Positions 27,834 to 37,329 are shown, counted from the stretch's first letter. The stretch: DNA of 37,502 nucleotides from Acidimicrobiales bacterium (GCA_027371755.1 DAHXLF010000007.1:1-37502), one strand, 5' to 3'. Numbers and translations are program-made. The notes: generated by a model not told the origin, from the sequence alone.

Positions 27834-29830
27834 AGCTGTTGCTCGTATCGTTTTCAATCGGGTGTCTGGGTGCTTTATTGTCGCTTGTTGTATCTGATCG
27901 ATACAGAATTACAGTTGCGTCATTGTCAATTATCGCAGAAAGTATCTTAAGCGCATTCGCATCACTTAATGTCATTGTAGATGAAAAACGATATTCATTT
28001 ACAGCAACTCAAGTTCTGCCCTTATTTGGAATAAAACTTACTTTTAATTCCGTCAACGCATTGTTTATTTTTATTACGTCTTTTTTGGCGGTCGCAATAG
28101 GAATTTATCAAATGGGATACGGTAAGCATGCCGTAAGAGCGAAAATCTCAGTTTTTACTTTTCCGATATTTATCACTTCAATGCTCTTGATTCCATTGGC
28201 CGCTTCTGTTGTAACTTTCATGGCAGCGTGGGAATTAATGGCCATAACCTCAATTATATTGGTACTGACCGATCATAAGGTTAATAATAAAGTTGGTAAA
28301 GCGACTCAATGGTATTCGAGTATGACTCATTTGGGCGCTGCTTTAATTTTTTTAGGATTGGTAATCCTTGTGACGGCAACAGGCCATCAACAATTTTCTT
28401 TAATTTTTGCAAATATCGGCCGTGTTGGTACACCAGAAAAATGTATTGCATTTTTTCTTATATTTTTAGGTTTTGGATCTAAAGCCGGAATCGTTCCGCT
28501 TCACATTTGGTTGCCATATGCTCATCCGCAGGCACCGAGTCCAATGTCTGCGATGATGTCAGGGGCAATGGTCAATCTCGGAATTTACGGCATTATTAGG
28601 TTTGACATGATGTTACTTGGACGCGGTGCAAATTGGTGGTGGATAATCGTAGTGGCAGTAGGTTCTATCACTGCAATTTATGGATCTCTTCAATGTGTTT
28701 TAAACTCGGACTTAAAGCAACTTCTTGCATATTCAACCGTAGATAACGTCGGATTAATGGTAATAGGCGTGGGGGTATCGGGACTCTTAATTAGTGCCGG
28801 AGAACTTAAATTTGCCTCTTTGGTAATGATGGGTGTATTTTTTCAGCTTTTGGCGCATTCAATATTTAAAGGCATGCTTTTTTTGACGGCCGGAGCCATT
28901 CAATACAATAGAAATACTCTGAGCATTGATATGCTCGGCGGTCTGCTGAAGACGCTTCCAACTATATCAATTTGCATGCTTATCGGCGTCGGATCTATCA
29001 GTGCTATTCCGCCCTTTTCGGGATTTTCCAGTGAGTTTGTTCTTTTTGAAGGACTTTTTCAAGCCGTAGTTCATTTGTCGGGAATAAATGCAGTTGCAAT
29101 CTTAATGGGAGTAACCGGTTTTGCACTTGCCGGCGGACTTACTGCCACTGCTTTCATAAAGACTGCCGGCATTGCATTATTGGGGATAAGTAGGTCACCA
29201 AAGAATCCGCCAAAAACTAAAATTCCATTCACCATGATCGCTGGGACTTTAATGCTTGCAATATCGTGTGTATTCATGGGGATGTTTCCCAATTTAATTT
29301 TGGATATCTTAGAAAAATCGACTCGAACAGTATTTGCAAAAAATCTACTTAATATTTCCGGCAGTTTTGGATCGATAAGTATTACGGGTATGACTTCAGA
29401 TATCCAGGTGTTAATTTTGTTTTGCTCATCGATCATTTTTATTTTGGGCATATACGGTATTTCAAAGTTATTTTCGTTAAGAAAATTGAGAATTGTAGAC
29501 TCATGGGGATGCGGCTCAAATTATTCGAGTCTAAGGACACAATATACGGCTACATCTTTTGCAGGGCCACTTCAGAAAATATTTGAAGATATAGTTAAAC
29601 CGGCCCATGACATCAAGTCAAGCCATGCCGAAGAATCTAAATTCTACATTAAAAGCGTGAAATATACTTATAATTTCCAAGACCGCATAGAAATGGTTAT
29701 CTATGATCCTATTAAAAGACTTATTTTAATATGGGGGAAGGTGACTTCAAATATCCAAAACGGCAGTGTACATCGTTATATCGCCTTTGGGTTTATCGGT
29801 TTATTGGCGGTAATGGTATTTTTAACCTAG
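27830..29830 (+). CDS. HyfB/HycC-like antiporter-type membrane subunit
   Basis: FLGFGSKAGIVPLHIWLPYAHPQAPSPMSAMMSGAMVNLGIYGIIR, LKQLLAYSTVDNVGLMVIGVG. Confidence 0.9.
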   Translation: MKLLLVSFSIGCLGALLSLVVSDRYRITVASLSIIAESILSAFASLNVIVDEKRYSFTATQVLPLFGIKLTFNSVNALFIFITSFLAVAIGIYQMGYGKHAVRAKISVFTFPIFITSMLLIPLAASVVTFMAAWELMAITSIILVLTDHKVNNKVGKATQWYSSMTHLGAALIFLGLVILVTATGHQQFSLIFANIGRVGTPEKCIAFFLIFLGFGSKAGIVPLHIWLPYAHPQAPSPMSAMMSGAMVNLGIYGIIRFDMMLLGRGANWWWIIVVAVGSITAIYGSLQCVLNSDLKQLLAYSTVDNVGLMVIGVGVSGLLISAGELKFASLVMMGVFFQLLAHSIFKGMLFLTAGAIQYNRNTLSIDMLGGLLKTLPTISICMLIGVGSISAIPPFSGFSSEFVLFEGLFQAVVHLSGINAVAILMGVTGFALAGGLTATAFIKTAGIALLGISRSPKNPPKTKIPFTMIAGTLMLAISCVFMGMFPNLILDILEKSTRTVFAKNLLNISGSFGSISITGMTSDIQVLILFCSSIIFILGIYGISKLFSLRKLRIVDSWGCGSNYSSLRTQYTATSFAGPLQKIFEDIVKPAHDIKSSHAEESKFYIKSVKYTYNFQDRIEMVIYDPIKRLILIWGKVTSNIQNGSVHRYIAFGFIGLLAVMVFLT

Positions 29831-29848
29831 GGAGTTGGAATCGATCAA

Positions 29849-30793
29849 ATGTCTCTATTCGGATCTGTAACTTCATTGTTGCAAATACTGTTTGTTTTGC
29901 TTATGGCACCTCTTTTAAACGGCATCATGTTAAAAGTGAAATCCAGAGCGGAGCGAAGAGTCGGTCCGCCGATACTTCAAACTTTTTATGATTTGCGTAA
30001 GCTTTTTAAAAAAGAAACGCTTCGTTCTAACAACTCCACATTTATATTCACTTTAGCACCGTTGATTTTAATTTCGTCGACTGTTGTCGTAATAGTGGTA
30101 TCTCCGATAATTACTACGGGCGAACTTTTTAACGGTTCGGGCGATCTATTTGCAATTGTGTTCATCTTGCTGATCGGTTCGATGTCAATTGCGTTATTAG
30201 GACTGGATGCCGCCACTGCGTTCGGTGGAATGGGTTCAAGCAGGGCAGCTACAATTACCTCTCTTTCTGAACCGGCCTTACTGGTTTCGGTGATTGCCCT
30301 ATCCGTTCAGGCAAAATCAACTAATTTATCGGTTATAGTTTTGGGGAATGTGCATCACGTTTCCTGGCTTCTAAGCCCGTCTCATATTTTGGCCATTTCC
30401 GCACTGTTAATTGTTATATTTGCAGAAGCAGGTCGTCTTCCTGTAGACAACCCGGCAACGCACTTGGAGCTGACAATGATTTACGAAGCGATGATCTTGG
30501 AAAGTTCGGGTGAGAATTTGGCCTTGGTCAAGCTCAGTGAATTTATGCGATTTACTTTTCTGCTCTGTATAGCTTCCAATTTATTTTTTCCGTTTGGCAT
30601 AGATTCAACGAAAAGCTGGATTTTTATTGGCATAAGTTGTATTTTATTGGCAATTAAGTTAATTTTTATTGTCGGATTAATAGCATTATTTGAGACTACT
30701 CAAGCAAAGTTAAGGTTATTTCGAGTTCCCGAACTGCTTGCCGGCGCATTTGTTTTGGCAATTCTTGCAACCATAAGCGGGATTGTGGTTTGA
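29849..30793 (+). CDS. HyfC/HycD (NuoH-like) membrane subunit
   Basis: RRVGPPILQTFYDLRKLFKKE, FAEAGRLPVDNPATHLELTMIYEAM. Confidence 0.92.
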   Translation: MSLFGSVTSLLQILFVLLMAPLLNGIMLKVKSRAERRVGPPILQTFYDLRKLFKKETLRSNNSTFIFTLAPLILISSTVVVIVVSPIITTGELFNGSGDLFAIVFILLIGSMSIALLGLDAATAFGGMGSSRAATITSLSEPALLVSVIALSVQAKSTNLSVIVLGNVHHVSWLLSPSHILAISALLIVIFAEAGRLPVDNPATHLELTMIYEAMILESSGENLALVKLSEFMRFTFLLCIASNLFFPFGIDSTKSWIFIGISCILLAIKLIFIVGLIALFETTQAKLRLFRVPELLAGAFVLAILATISGIVV

Positions 30794-31451
30794 GGTAGTT
30801 ATGCAACTTTATCAGGCTACATATCTGTCGGCAGGATGTGCACTTCTTTTTTCTGTAATTATTTTATGGAGAAAAGAGATTAAAGCAATGATATATTCTT
30901 TGGCCCTTCAAGGCATTGCGTTGAGTGCGATTGGAATCACTGAAGCTATCAACAAAAGTAATTATGGCCTAGGGCAGGTAGGACTGGAAACTTTAATATT
31001 AAAAGGCTTTGTATTTCCCTTTTTAATCTTTAAAGTTTATAAGAACTCTAGCTCTAAGCGTGATTTACAGCCTCTCATTAATACCACCGCTTCAATGGTT
31101 TACGCATCAGTATTCATTGCGATTTCGTTTGTTTCAGTTGGGCGTCTGCCGTATATATCAGGTAATCCGGTATTTAAGCTTGCGCCGTTTGGCTTTGCGG
31201 TTTTGCTAATTGGATTGTTTATTCTGATCACCCGTCGTCAAGTAATTTCTCAGATGGTGGGTTTGATTGTATTTGAAAACGGAATATCTTTAATCTCATT
31301 GTTGGTATTGTCACAACTTCCGCTTTTGGTGGAGTTTGGTGAGTCTTTCGATCTTTTGCTGGTCGTTGTAGTTTTACGGGTTCTTGCAACTACCATTCAC
31401 AATGAATTCCTTAAAGGTGATTTAGCTGAGATGAAGGGATTGCACGACTGA
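30783..31451 (+). CDS. HyfE-like membrane subunit (Rv0085/HycP-like)
   Basis: Hydrophobic ~222 aa, ITRRQVISQMVGLIVFENGISLISLLVLSQLPLLVEFGESFDLLLVVVVL; position in operon. Confidence 0.82.
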   Translation: MWFEVVMQLYQATYLSAGCALLFSVIILWRKEIKAMIYSLALQGIALSAIGITEAINKSNYGLGQVGLETLILKGFVFPFLIFKVYKNSSSKRDLQPLINTTASMVYASVFIAISFVSVGRLPYISGNPVFKLAPFGFAVLLIGLFILITRRQVISQMVGLIVFENGISLISLLVLSQLPLLVEFGESFDLLLVVVVLRVLATTIHNEFLKGDLAEMKGLHD

Positions 31452-32953
31452 TGCTAATCGACATATTACTTTTGATTTCATTATTTTCGGTGGCTTTGTC
31501 GCTGTTGTTTAAATGGACTAAAACTATCGGTATAATTTTAAGCATTATAAATATAATTGGGTTACTGTTTAGTATTGCTTTGGCTTATAAGGTGACTCAT
31601 GGACGACCGATATGTTCATTTGATTCCACTTTTTATGCCGATTCCCTCAGCGCCTTTATGACACTTGTAATTGAACTTATCTCTGCCTTATCGTCAGTGT
31701 TTGCAGTTCGTTATCTTGTTAATGAGTTACGGATGCAAAAAGATTTAAAAGTTAAGATTTCTCGTTACGTTGTACTTACGCAGTTGTTTATCTTCGCGAT
31801 GCTTATGGCGGTATTGGTTTCAAGCGTTGCGTTAATGTGGATAGCGATTGAAGCGACAACCATAGTTACCACTTTTTTGGTGGGCTTTAAAAGTAACCGC
31901 AAAGCACTTGAGGCTTCATGGAAATATATAACTATTTGTTCGGTTGGAGTGGGGCTGGCCTTTATCGGGACTATATTTTTCTATTTTGCCGAAACTCATT
32001 TAAATGGTCATGTCGTCGCTGCGAACTCAATTTCTTTGGATTGGGTCAGCTTAATGCATAATGCAAAAGGGTTAAATCCTCAACTGATTAAATTTGCTTT
32101 TGGATTAATTGTGCTTGGATACGGTACGAAAGCGGGTTTGGCACCTCTACACAGTTGGCTTCCCGACGCACATTCGCAAGCGCCAGCCCCAATTTCGGCT
32201 CTTATGTCCGGAGTATTAATATCTGTGTCATTTTATGCAATTCTTAGATTTAAGGCAATAACCGACATTGCTTTAGGAAGATGGTTTAGTCAAGATCTTC
32301 TATTAATAGTAGGACTGCTTTCGCTATTTTTGGCAACGTCGCTTCTAATTTCGCAAAAAGAAGTTAAACGAATGCTTGCATATCACAGCATTGAACACAT
32401 GGCCCTGATTGCTTTGGGTGCCGCTGCTGGAACTCAACTGGCGGTAGCGGCAGTTCTATTGCATATATTGGGTCACGGCTTAGTTAAAGCCATACTGTTT
32501 TTAGTGACGGGAGAGGTTGCCATTACCGAAGGCACAACTGAGATCTCCAAATTAAAGTCATTGCTTAACCTGCGACCCATATTGGGAGGAATCTTCGGTA
32601 TGGGAATGTTGGCACTGCTGGGTCTTCCGCCCTTCAGTCTTTTCATCAGTGAATTTACAATGATGAAGTCCGAAGCCGCAGTAGGACTGGGATGGGTAGT
32701 AGCGATAACGCTTGTATTGATGGCCGTAATATTTGCGGTCGTGATAAATCACTCTCGTCACATTCTCTTAAAGAATAACGAAGGCGAGAATTCCGATAGT
32801 CAATTGGCTGCGCCAAGCAAGAGGAAGTTAAAAACCTCTAAAATAACATCTGTTTCACTGATCGTAGGTCTTGTGATAAGTGCTTTTATCGGAATAATTT
32901 CAGTTCCACTTCAAGGACTTTTACTCTCTGCTGCCAAGGTAATTACGGGATAA
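31451..32953 (+). CDS. HyfF-like antiporter-type membrane subunit (Rv0086/HycQ-like)
   Basis: LGYGTKAGLAPLHSWLPDAHSQAPAPISALMSGVLISVSFYAILRF, VKRMLAYHSIEHMALIALG. Confidence 0.92.
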   Translation: MLIDILLLISLFSVALSLLFKWTKTIGIILSIINIIGLLFSIALAYKVTHGRPICSFDSTFYADSLSAFMTLVIELISALSSVFAVRYLVNELRMQKDLKVKISRYVVLTQLFIFAMLMAVLVSSVALMWIAIEATTIVTTFLVGFKSNRKALEASWKYITICSVGVGLAFIGTIFFYFAETHLNGHVVAANSISLDWVSLMHNAKGLNPQLIKFAFGLIVLGYGTKAGLAPLHSWLPDAHSQAPAPISALMSGVLISVSFYAILRFKAITDIALGRWFSQDLLLIVGLLSLFLATSLLISQKEVKRMLAYHSIEHMALIALGAAAGTQLAVAAVLLHILGHGLVKAILFLVTGEVAITEGTTEISKLKSLLNLRPILGGIFGMGMLALLGLPPFSLFISEFTMMKSEAAVGLGWVVAITLVLMAVIFAVVINHSRHILLKNNEGENSDSQLAAPSKRKLKTSKITSVSLIVGLVISAFIGIISVPLQGLLLSAAKVITG

Positions 32954-32969
32954 GGAATTTGCGATTTAC

Positions 32970-34499
32970 ATGATGAAAGATGGCTTCAAAAATAGGAGTG
33001 AATTTTATGGGGCGAATTTAAACTGTTTCACGCAAAAACATATTTCTAAAGATTTATTAATTGATGAGTGCAAAAGTTATTTAAATCAAAAATACCGGCT
33101 TGCTTTGATTTCGGCTCAAGATTATGCAAGTGAATGTTATGTATCTTATCTTTTTCTAAAATCTGATCCTGACAGTAGAGTCGAGCTAATAGTTAAAATT
33201 GACAGTTCCGATAGATCTGTTCCATCTTTAGGAATGCTATCTTTTCCTGCTAGTAGGTTTGAAAGAGAAATAAATGACGTGTTTGGGATAGTACCCTTGG
33301 GGCATCCATTCTTGCGACCTTTGGTTCGCCACGCAAATTGGCCGAGTGATTGGCATCCAATGGCACATGGCAGTTCTAAAACACCTCCTTTGGTATCGGG
33401 TCAAAATGAATTTCCTTTTGTGTTGGTTGAAGGGCAAGGAGTGTTTGAAATCCCGGTTGGCCCAGTTCACGCAGGTTTGATTGAGCCCGGACACTTTCGT
33501 TTTTCTGTCGTAGGCGAATCAATCGTAAGAATGAAATCGAGACTTTGGTACTTGCACAAAGGGTTGGAAAAGATGTTTGAAGGAAAGTCAATTTTCGAAG
33601 CCCTAAAGCTTTCAGAACAGATCTCAGGTGACAGCGCAGTTGCACACTCGCTGGCTTTTGTTCTTGCCGTTGAAGATTGTTTGAATGTGAATCCTAATCG
33701 TGATGTTGCAATTGAACGAGCGAGACTTCTTGAACTGGAGCGGGTCTATAATCACGTTAACGATATTGGAGCAATGTGTAACGATGTGGGCTATTCAATG
33801 GCCAATTCTTATGCCCAAATTATTAAAGAACAGCTCTTGAGTTTAAATTTGAAAATTACCGGACATAGATTGTTGAGAGGGAAGGTGAACTACGGCCAAG
33901 AAACCCCAGGTTGTCACTTTTATGCCGATACGATTGACTCGGTTATTCAAAAGTTTATAGACTTAACAAATTTAATCAACGACAATTCAAATATACTTGA
34001 TAGATTTGTAGGAACCGCAATACTCTCAGCAGAAGACGCATATTCCTTGGGTGTTTTGGGAATTGTCGCAAAGGCGTCATCGATTACATATGACGCAAGA
34101 TACGATCACCCGTTTGCTAGCAAAACACCGGGCGACAAATCGATTATAGAAAAAACCGGAGATGTATTTTCAAGATACAACGTCAGAGTTAGAGAGGTTT
34201 TTGAAAGTCTTAAATTTATAAAAGACCCATATGGTTGCAACAATGCAAACATACAATTTGACAGCAAAATCTATAAAAATATTGTTAAATCCGGTTTCGG
34301 TATTGTTGAGGGATGGCGGGGTACTGTTGTCACTAGAGTTGAGTTGGATGAGAATAATCTAATTAAGCGTTACAAAATAGTAGACCCATCTTTTTTAAAT
34401 TGGCCGGCGCTTTCTGTGGCTTTAAATGAAACTATCGTACCGGACTTTCCGTTGGTAAATAAAAGTTTTAATTTATCGTATGCCGGCAATGATCTATAG
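32970..34499 (+). CDS. HycE/HyfG (NuoCD-fusion)-like large subunit lacking the [NiFe]-ligating cysteines (Ehr type)
   Basis: NuoC-like FEREINDVFGIVPLGHPFLRPLVRH; PVHAGLIEPGHFRFSVVGE; LSEQISGDSAVAHSLAF in place of RxCGxC; DPSFLNW in place of DPCxxC. Confidence 0.9.
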   Translation: MMKDGFKNRSEFYGANLNCFTQKHISKDLLIDECKSYLNQKYRLALISAQDYASECYVSYLFLKSDPDSRVELIVKIDSSDRSVPSLGMLSFPASRFEREINDVFGIVPLGHPFLRPLVRHANWPSDWHPMAHGSSKTPPLVSGQNEFPFVLVEGQGVFEIPVGPVHAGLIEPGHFRFSVVGESIVRMKSRLWYLHKGLEKMFEGKSIFEALKLSEQISGDSAVAHSLAFVLAVEDCLNVNPNRDVAIERARLLELERVYNHVNDIGAMCNDVGYSMANSYAQIIKEQLLSLNLKITGHRLLRGKVNYGQETPGCHFYADTIDSVIQKFIDLTNLINDNSNILDRFVGTAILSAEDAYSLGVLGIVAKASSITYDARYDHPFASKTPGDKSIIEKTGDVFSRYNVRVREVFESLKFIKDPYGCNNANIQFDSKIYKNIVKSGFGIVEGWRGTVVTRVELDENNLIKRYKIVDPSFLNWPALSVALNETIVPDFPLVNKSFNLSYAGNDL

Positions 34500-34687
34500 T
34501 CCTAAATTTAATGAATAAAGTTATAATTACATAGGGTTACTTAAAATTTATTGCGGCTAAAACCTTTAATGTGAATTGCTTAAAGTCTATAGACGAACAG
34601 AACATTGATAAAGGCAGGTACTGTCGGTTTTGCTGCCTCACTGGATTTTAAAACAAAAATGGCTTTCAAAAATTAATGGCTTTTAAA

Positions 34688-34707
34688 GAAGTTGCGATCG
34701 TAACTTC
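34688..34707. promoter_or_regulatory. 20-bp near-palindrome between the convergent large-subunit and arsR-type genes
   Basis: GAAGTTGCGATCGTAACTTC, 18/20 self-complementary; could be terminator or operator. Confidence 0.35.
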
Positions 34708-34733
34708 CTTCGGACACAAGTGAAGTTCAATCT

Positions 34734-35078
34734 CTATTCTGAAACATGAAAATCAAGTTGATTCAGTTCGATTATTAAGTCCGCAAAACCTTTAAGAGAA
34801 GAGGTTAAAATATCTTTAGATATCTCTAATAAGTCAAATATTTTGGTGTCCACTACCGAATAATACACAGTCGCAGATACTTTGCGGGTTTGTACGATGT
34901 TGGCTTTTCTCAAAATTGCTAACTGGTGAGATAGATGAGAGGCTTCTATTCCAACTTGTGGAATCATTTCGCTTACAGAAAGCTCACCCTCTTTTAGTAC
35001 TTCTAGGATTCTTATTCGGGCAGGGTGAGCCAAAGTTTTAAAAAAATCCGACTTTACCTGATATATTGGCAATGCCAT
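34734..35078 (-). CDS. ArsR-family winged-helix regulator without cysteines (Rv0081-like)
   Basis: FFKTLAHPARIRILEVLKEGELSVSEMIPQVGIEASHLSHQLAILRKANIVQTRK; no Cys in the 114 aa. Confidence 0.92.
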   Translation of the reverse strand: MALPIYQVKSDFFKTLAHPARIRILEVLKEGELSVSEMIPQVGIEASHLSHQLAILRKANIVQTRKVSATVYYSVVDTKIFDLLEISKDILTSSLKGFADLIIELNQLDFHVSE

Positions 35079-35648
35079 TGAAACCTCATTTAAAGATCTG
35101 CCATTGTATCTGCCGTTGTCACTTGCACCAGTGCGCTAAAACAAAATATTAATGTAACAACTTCTATTTTAACATTTATATGCTTTGCCTAATTTTGAGT
35201 GAGCCGTTTTGGATGTCGGCTAAAAGCGTGCGACAGACAATATTTTGAGGAAGTTTATGTCGAATTTTAATTCAGATGTTGTAACCTAAAATGTTGTATT
35301 GGACTACAACAGAGATTCTTAAAATAGGCAAAATTATCTAAATCCAAAATATTCTTTATTAGATATATGATCAATCAATCAAGGGTGGTTACGATACGTA
35401 TAAATGAAATTGTATTCTGTCTGTTAAATGAAAAAAGACATTGTTTAACTTTTATAGCCGAAACGGTCATATATCTATTTCATCTTTATCCAGTCCGAAT
35501 TCTTAAATGCAAAATTTAATTCGATTTGCATTTTCAAAATTAAAACCACTAGTTTTGTGCTTAGCTACTTTTACAATAGGGGCGGCAAATAATTATTTTA
35601 AATATTCAAATTGCTGAGCAAAGAAGTTGACTTAAAACTTAAATAAAT

Positions 35649-35675
35649 AATGCCGGACTTTTAAAGTCCGGCATT
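35649..35675. terminator. Intrinsic-terminator-like hairpin downstream of the acyl-CoA dehydrogenase gene
   Basis: AATGCCGGACTTT-T-AAAGTCCGGCATT, perfect 13-bp stem. Confidence 0.8.
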
Positions 35676-35709
35676 TAGGTTCTTTTATTTAATTAAAATT
35701 AAATAAGTT

Positions 35710-36924
35710 TTAAGCTATGTAAAGACCAGAAATTGCTCTTGCAATAATTAATCTTTGAATTTCAGAAGTACCTTCAAAAATAGTGTATATCTTTGAATCC
35801 CTGTGCCATCTTTCAACTGGGTGTTCTCTAATGTAACCGTAGCCGCCCATAATTTGGATTGCTTCTTCAGTAACCTTTACAGCAGTTTCACCGGCAAATA
35901 ACTTTGACATGGATCCCTCTCCGGCAGTGAAATCTTTTTGAGTTGCACCCATCCAAGCCGCACGCCATACCAGAAGCCTGGATGCGTCAACTCGAGTTTT
36001 CATGTCCGCCAACTTAAATGCAATACCTTGGTTTTGGATGATTTTTTTACCGAATGCTTCTCTTTCTTTTGCGTAGTCCAGAGAGTATTCGTAAGCTGCT
36101 CTTGCTATTCCTACGGCTTGTGCTCCAACTGACGGTCTTGAGGCTTCAAATGTACGCATCGCAGCTTGCGACGTAGATTTTTTACCTTCGCGAGCCCTAG
36201 CCAATTTTTCGTCTAGCTTTTCTTTACCGCCCAAAAGGCATGATCCCGGAACCCTTACGTCATCCAATACTACCTCTGCGGTATGCGAAGCTCGGATTCC
36301 CATCTTTTTAAACTTCTGTCCTTGCGAGAGCCCCTTAGTTCCTGGAGGAACGATAAAGCTTGCCTGACCGCGACTCTTAAGTTCAGGGTCGACTGAAGCC
36401 ACAACGACGTGAACATCTGCGATGCCTCCGTTGGTAATCCATGTTTTTGTACCGTTTAAGACCCATTCGTCTTTAGTCTCATCGTAAACCGCTCTGGTTC
36501 GAAGCGAAGAGACGTCACTTCCCGCGTCGGGTTCTGAAACGCAGAAGGCAGCTAATTGAATCTTCTCGGGTGTTCCGAAACACTGAGGACCCCATTCCAA
36601 CATTTGTTGAGGTGTTCCATTTGCGGCAATCCCGGCTAATCCTAAAGTGGTGCCAAGTAATGATAAGGTAATTCCTGCGTCACCCCAAGCCAATTCCTCG
36701 TTCATAATTGGCATTAATATACCTGTCGGATCGAAGAAGCATTGCGCTACAAAGTCAAAAGAATAAATTCCAACTTTTGCAGCTTCTTGAATAATTGGCC
36801 ACGGAGTCTCTTCTCTTTCGTCCCATTCGCTGGCGGCGGGTCTGATGACGTTTTCAGAAAAGTCATGTACCCACTTTTGGAGTTGAAGTTGATCTTCGTT
36901 AAGCTCCATTGAAAATTCGCCCAT
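35710..36924 (-). CDS. Acyl-CoA dehydrogenase
   Basis: AAFCVSEPDAGSDVSSLRTRA, WVLNGTKTWITNGG, QIMGGYGYIREHPVERWHRDSKIYTIFEGTSEIQRLIIARAI. Confidence 0.95.
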   Translation of the reverse strand: MGEFSMELNEDQLQLQKWVHDFSENVIRPAASEWDEREETPWPIIQEAAKVGIYSFDFVAQCFFDPTGILMPIMNEELAWGDAGITLSLLGTTLGLAGIAANGTPQQMLEWGPQCFGTPEKIQLAAFCVSEPDAGSDVSSLRTRAVYDETKDEWVLNGTKTWITNGGIADVHVVVASVDPELKSRGQASFIVPPGTKGLSQGQKFKKMGIRASHTAEVVLDDVRVPGSCLLGGKEKLDEKLARAREGKKSTSQAAMRTFEASRPSVGAQAVGIARAAYEYSLDYAKEREAFGKKIIQNQGIAFKLADMKTRVDASRLLVWRAAWMGATQKDFTAGEGSMSKLFAGETAVKVTEEAIQIMGGYGYIREHPVERWHRDSKIYTIFEGTSEIQRLIIARAISGLYIA

Positions 36925-36974
36925 AAAATCTCCTATTTGTTAGTTAATAAAATTAATTAGTTACTGCTAGTGAT

Positions 36975-36994
36975 AAGTTACTCAACAGTAACTT
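36975..36994 (+). terminator. 8-bp hairpin followed by a T-tract in the acyl-CoA dehydrogenase 5' region
   Basis: AAGTTACT-CAAC-AGTAACTT then TTTTAT on the + strand. Confidence 0.4.
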
Positions 36995-37220
36995 TTTTAT
37001 TTTAGCGCATTTTTAAGTTAAATTTACAATTATTGGGTAATTAAGTGAAAAAGTTGATTATCTGTTCTGTGTGAAATCTAGAAATGTGGTAATTCTAGTT
37101 CCAATGCTTGAAATAATTGAAATTAGGTGACTTAATTTTGAGCAGGAAGCTACGAGACATTTTAAAATTCGTCCGGTTGATGAATTGTCTTCAATCGGAT
37201 TATCTGTGAACGCGCGTGCC

Positions 37221-37314
37221 TAATGCGGTATCTTCTACCGTCCAACCTAAGACTGCAGATGAGATAAGAGATCGATTAGCACTCTTAGGTTGGACGGTAG
37301 AAGATACCGCATTA
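37221..37314. repeat. Perfect 32-bp inverted repeat with 30-bp spacer
   Basis: 37221-37252 TAATGCGGTATCTTCTACCGTCCAACCTAAGA; 37283-37314 is its exact reverse complement. Confidence 0.97.
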
Positions 37315-37329
37315 CTTGGAACTGTCTAG
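37252..37329 (+). pseudogene. Fragment resembling the C-terminal end of cysteinyl-tRNA synthetase
   Basis: TADEIRDRLALLGWTVEDTALLGTV* resembles the CysS C-terminal ADEIRDRLxxLGWxVEDT; no synthetase body upstream. Confidence 0.5.

Noticed and set aside
29071-29451. 126-aa minus-strand ORF antisense to the HyfB-like gene
   Set aside because: Shadow ORF within a conserved antiporter-like gene.
32970-34499. Annotation as a functional [NiFe] formate hydrogenlyase/hydrogenase-4
   Set aside because: All four NiFe-ligand cysteines are replaced (ISGDS, DPSFLN) and no formate dehydrogenase or ferredoxin subunit is in the operon.
37221-37314. Intrinsic terminator interpretation of the 32-bp inverted repeat
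   Set aside because: The 30-nt loop, long stem and lack of a T-tract do not fit an intrinsic terminator; the right arm appears to be coding-derived.
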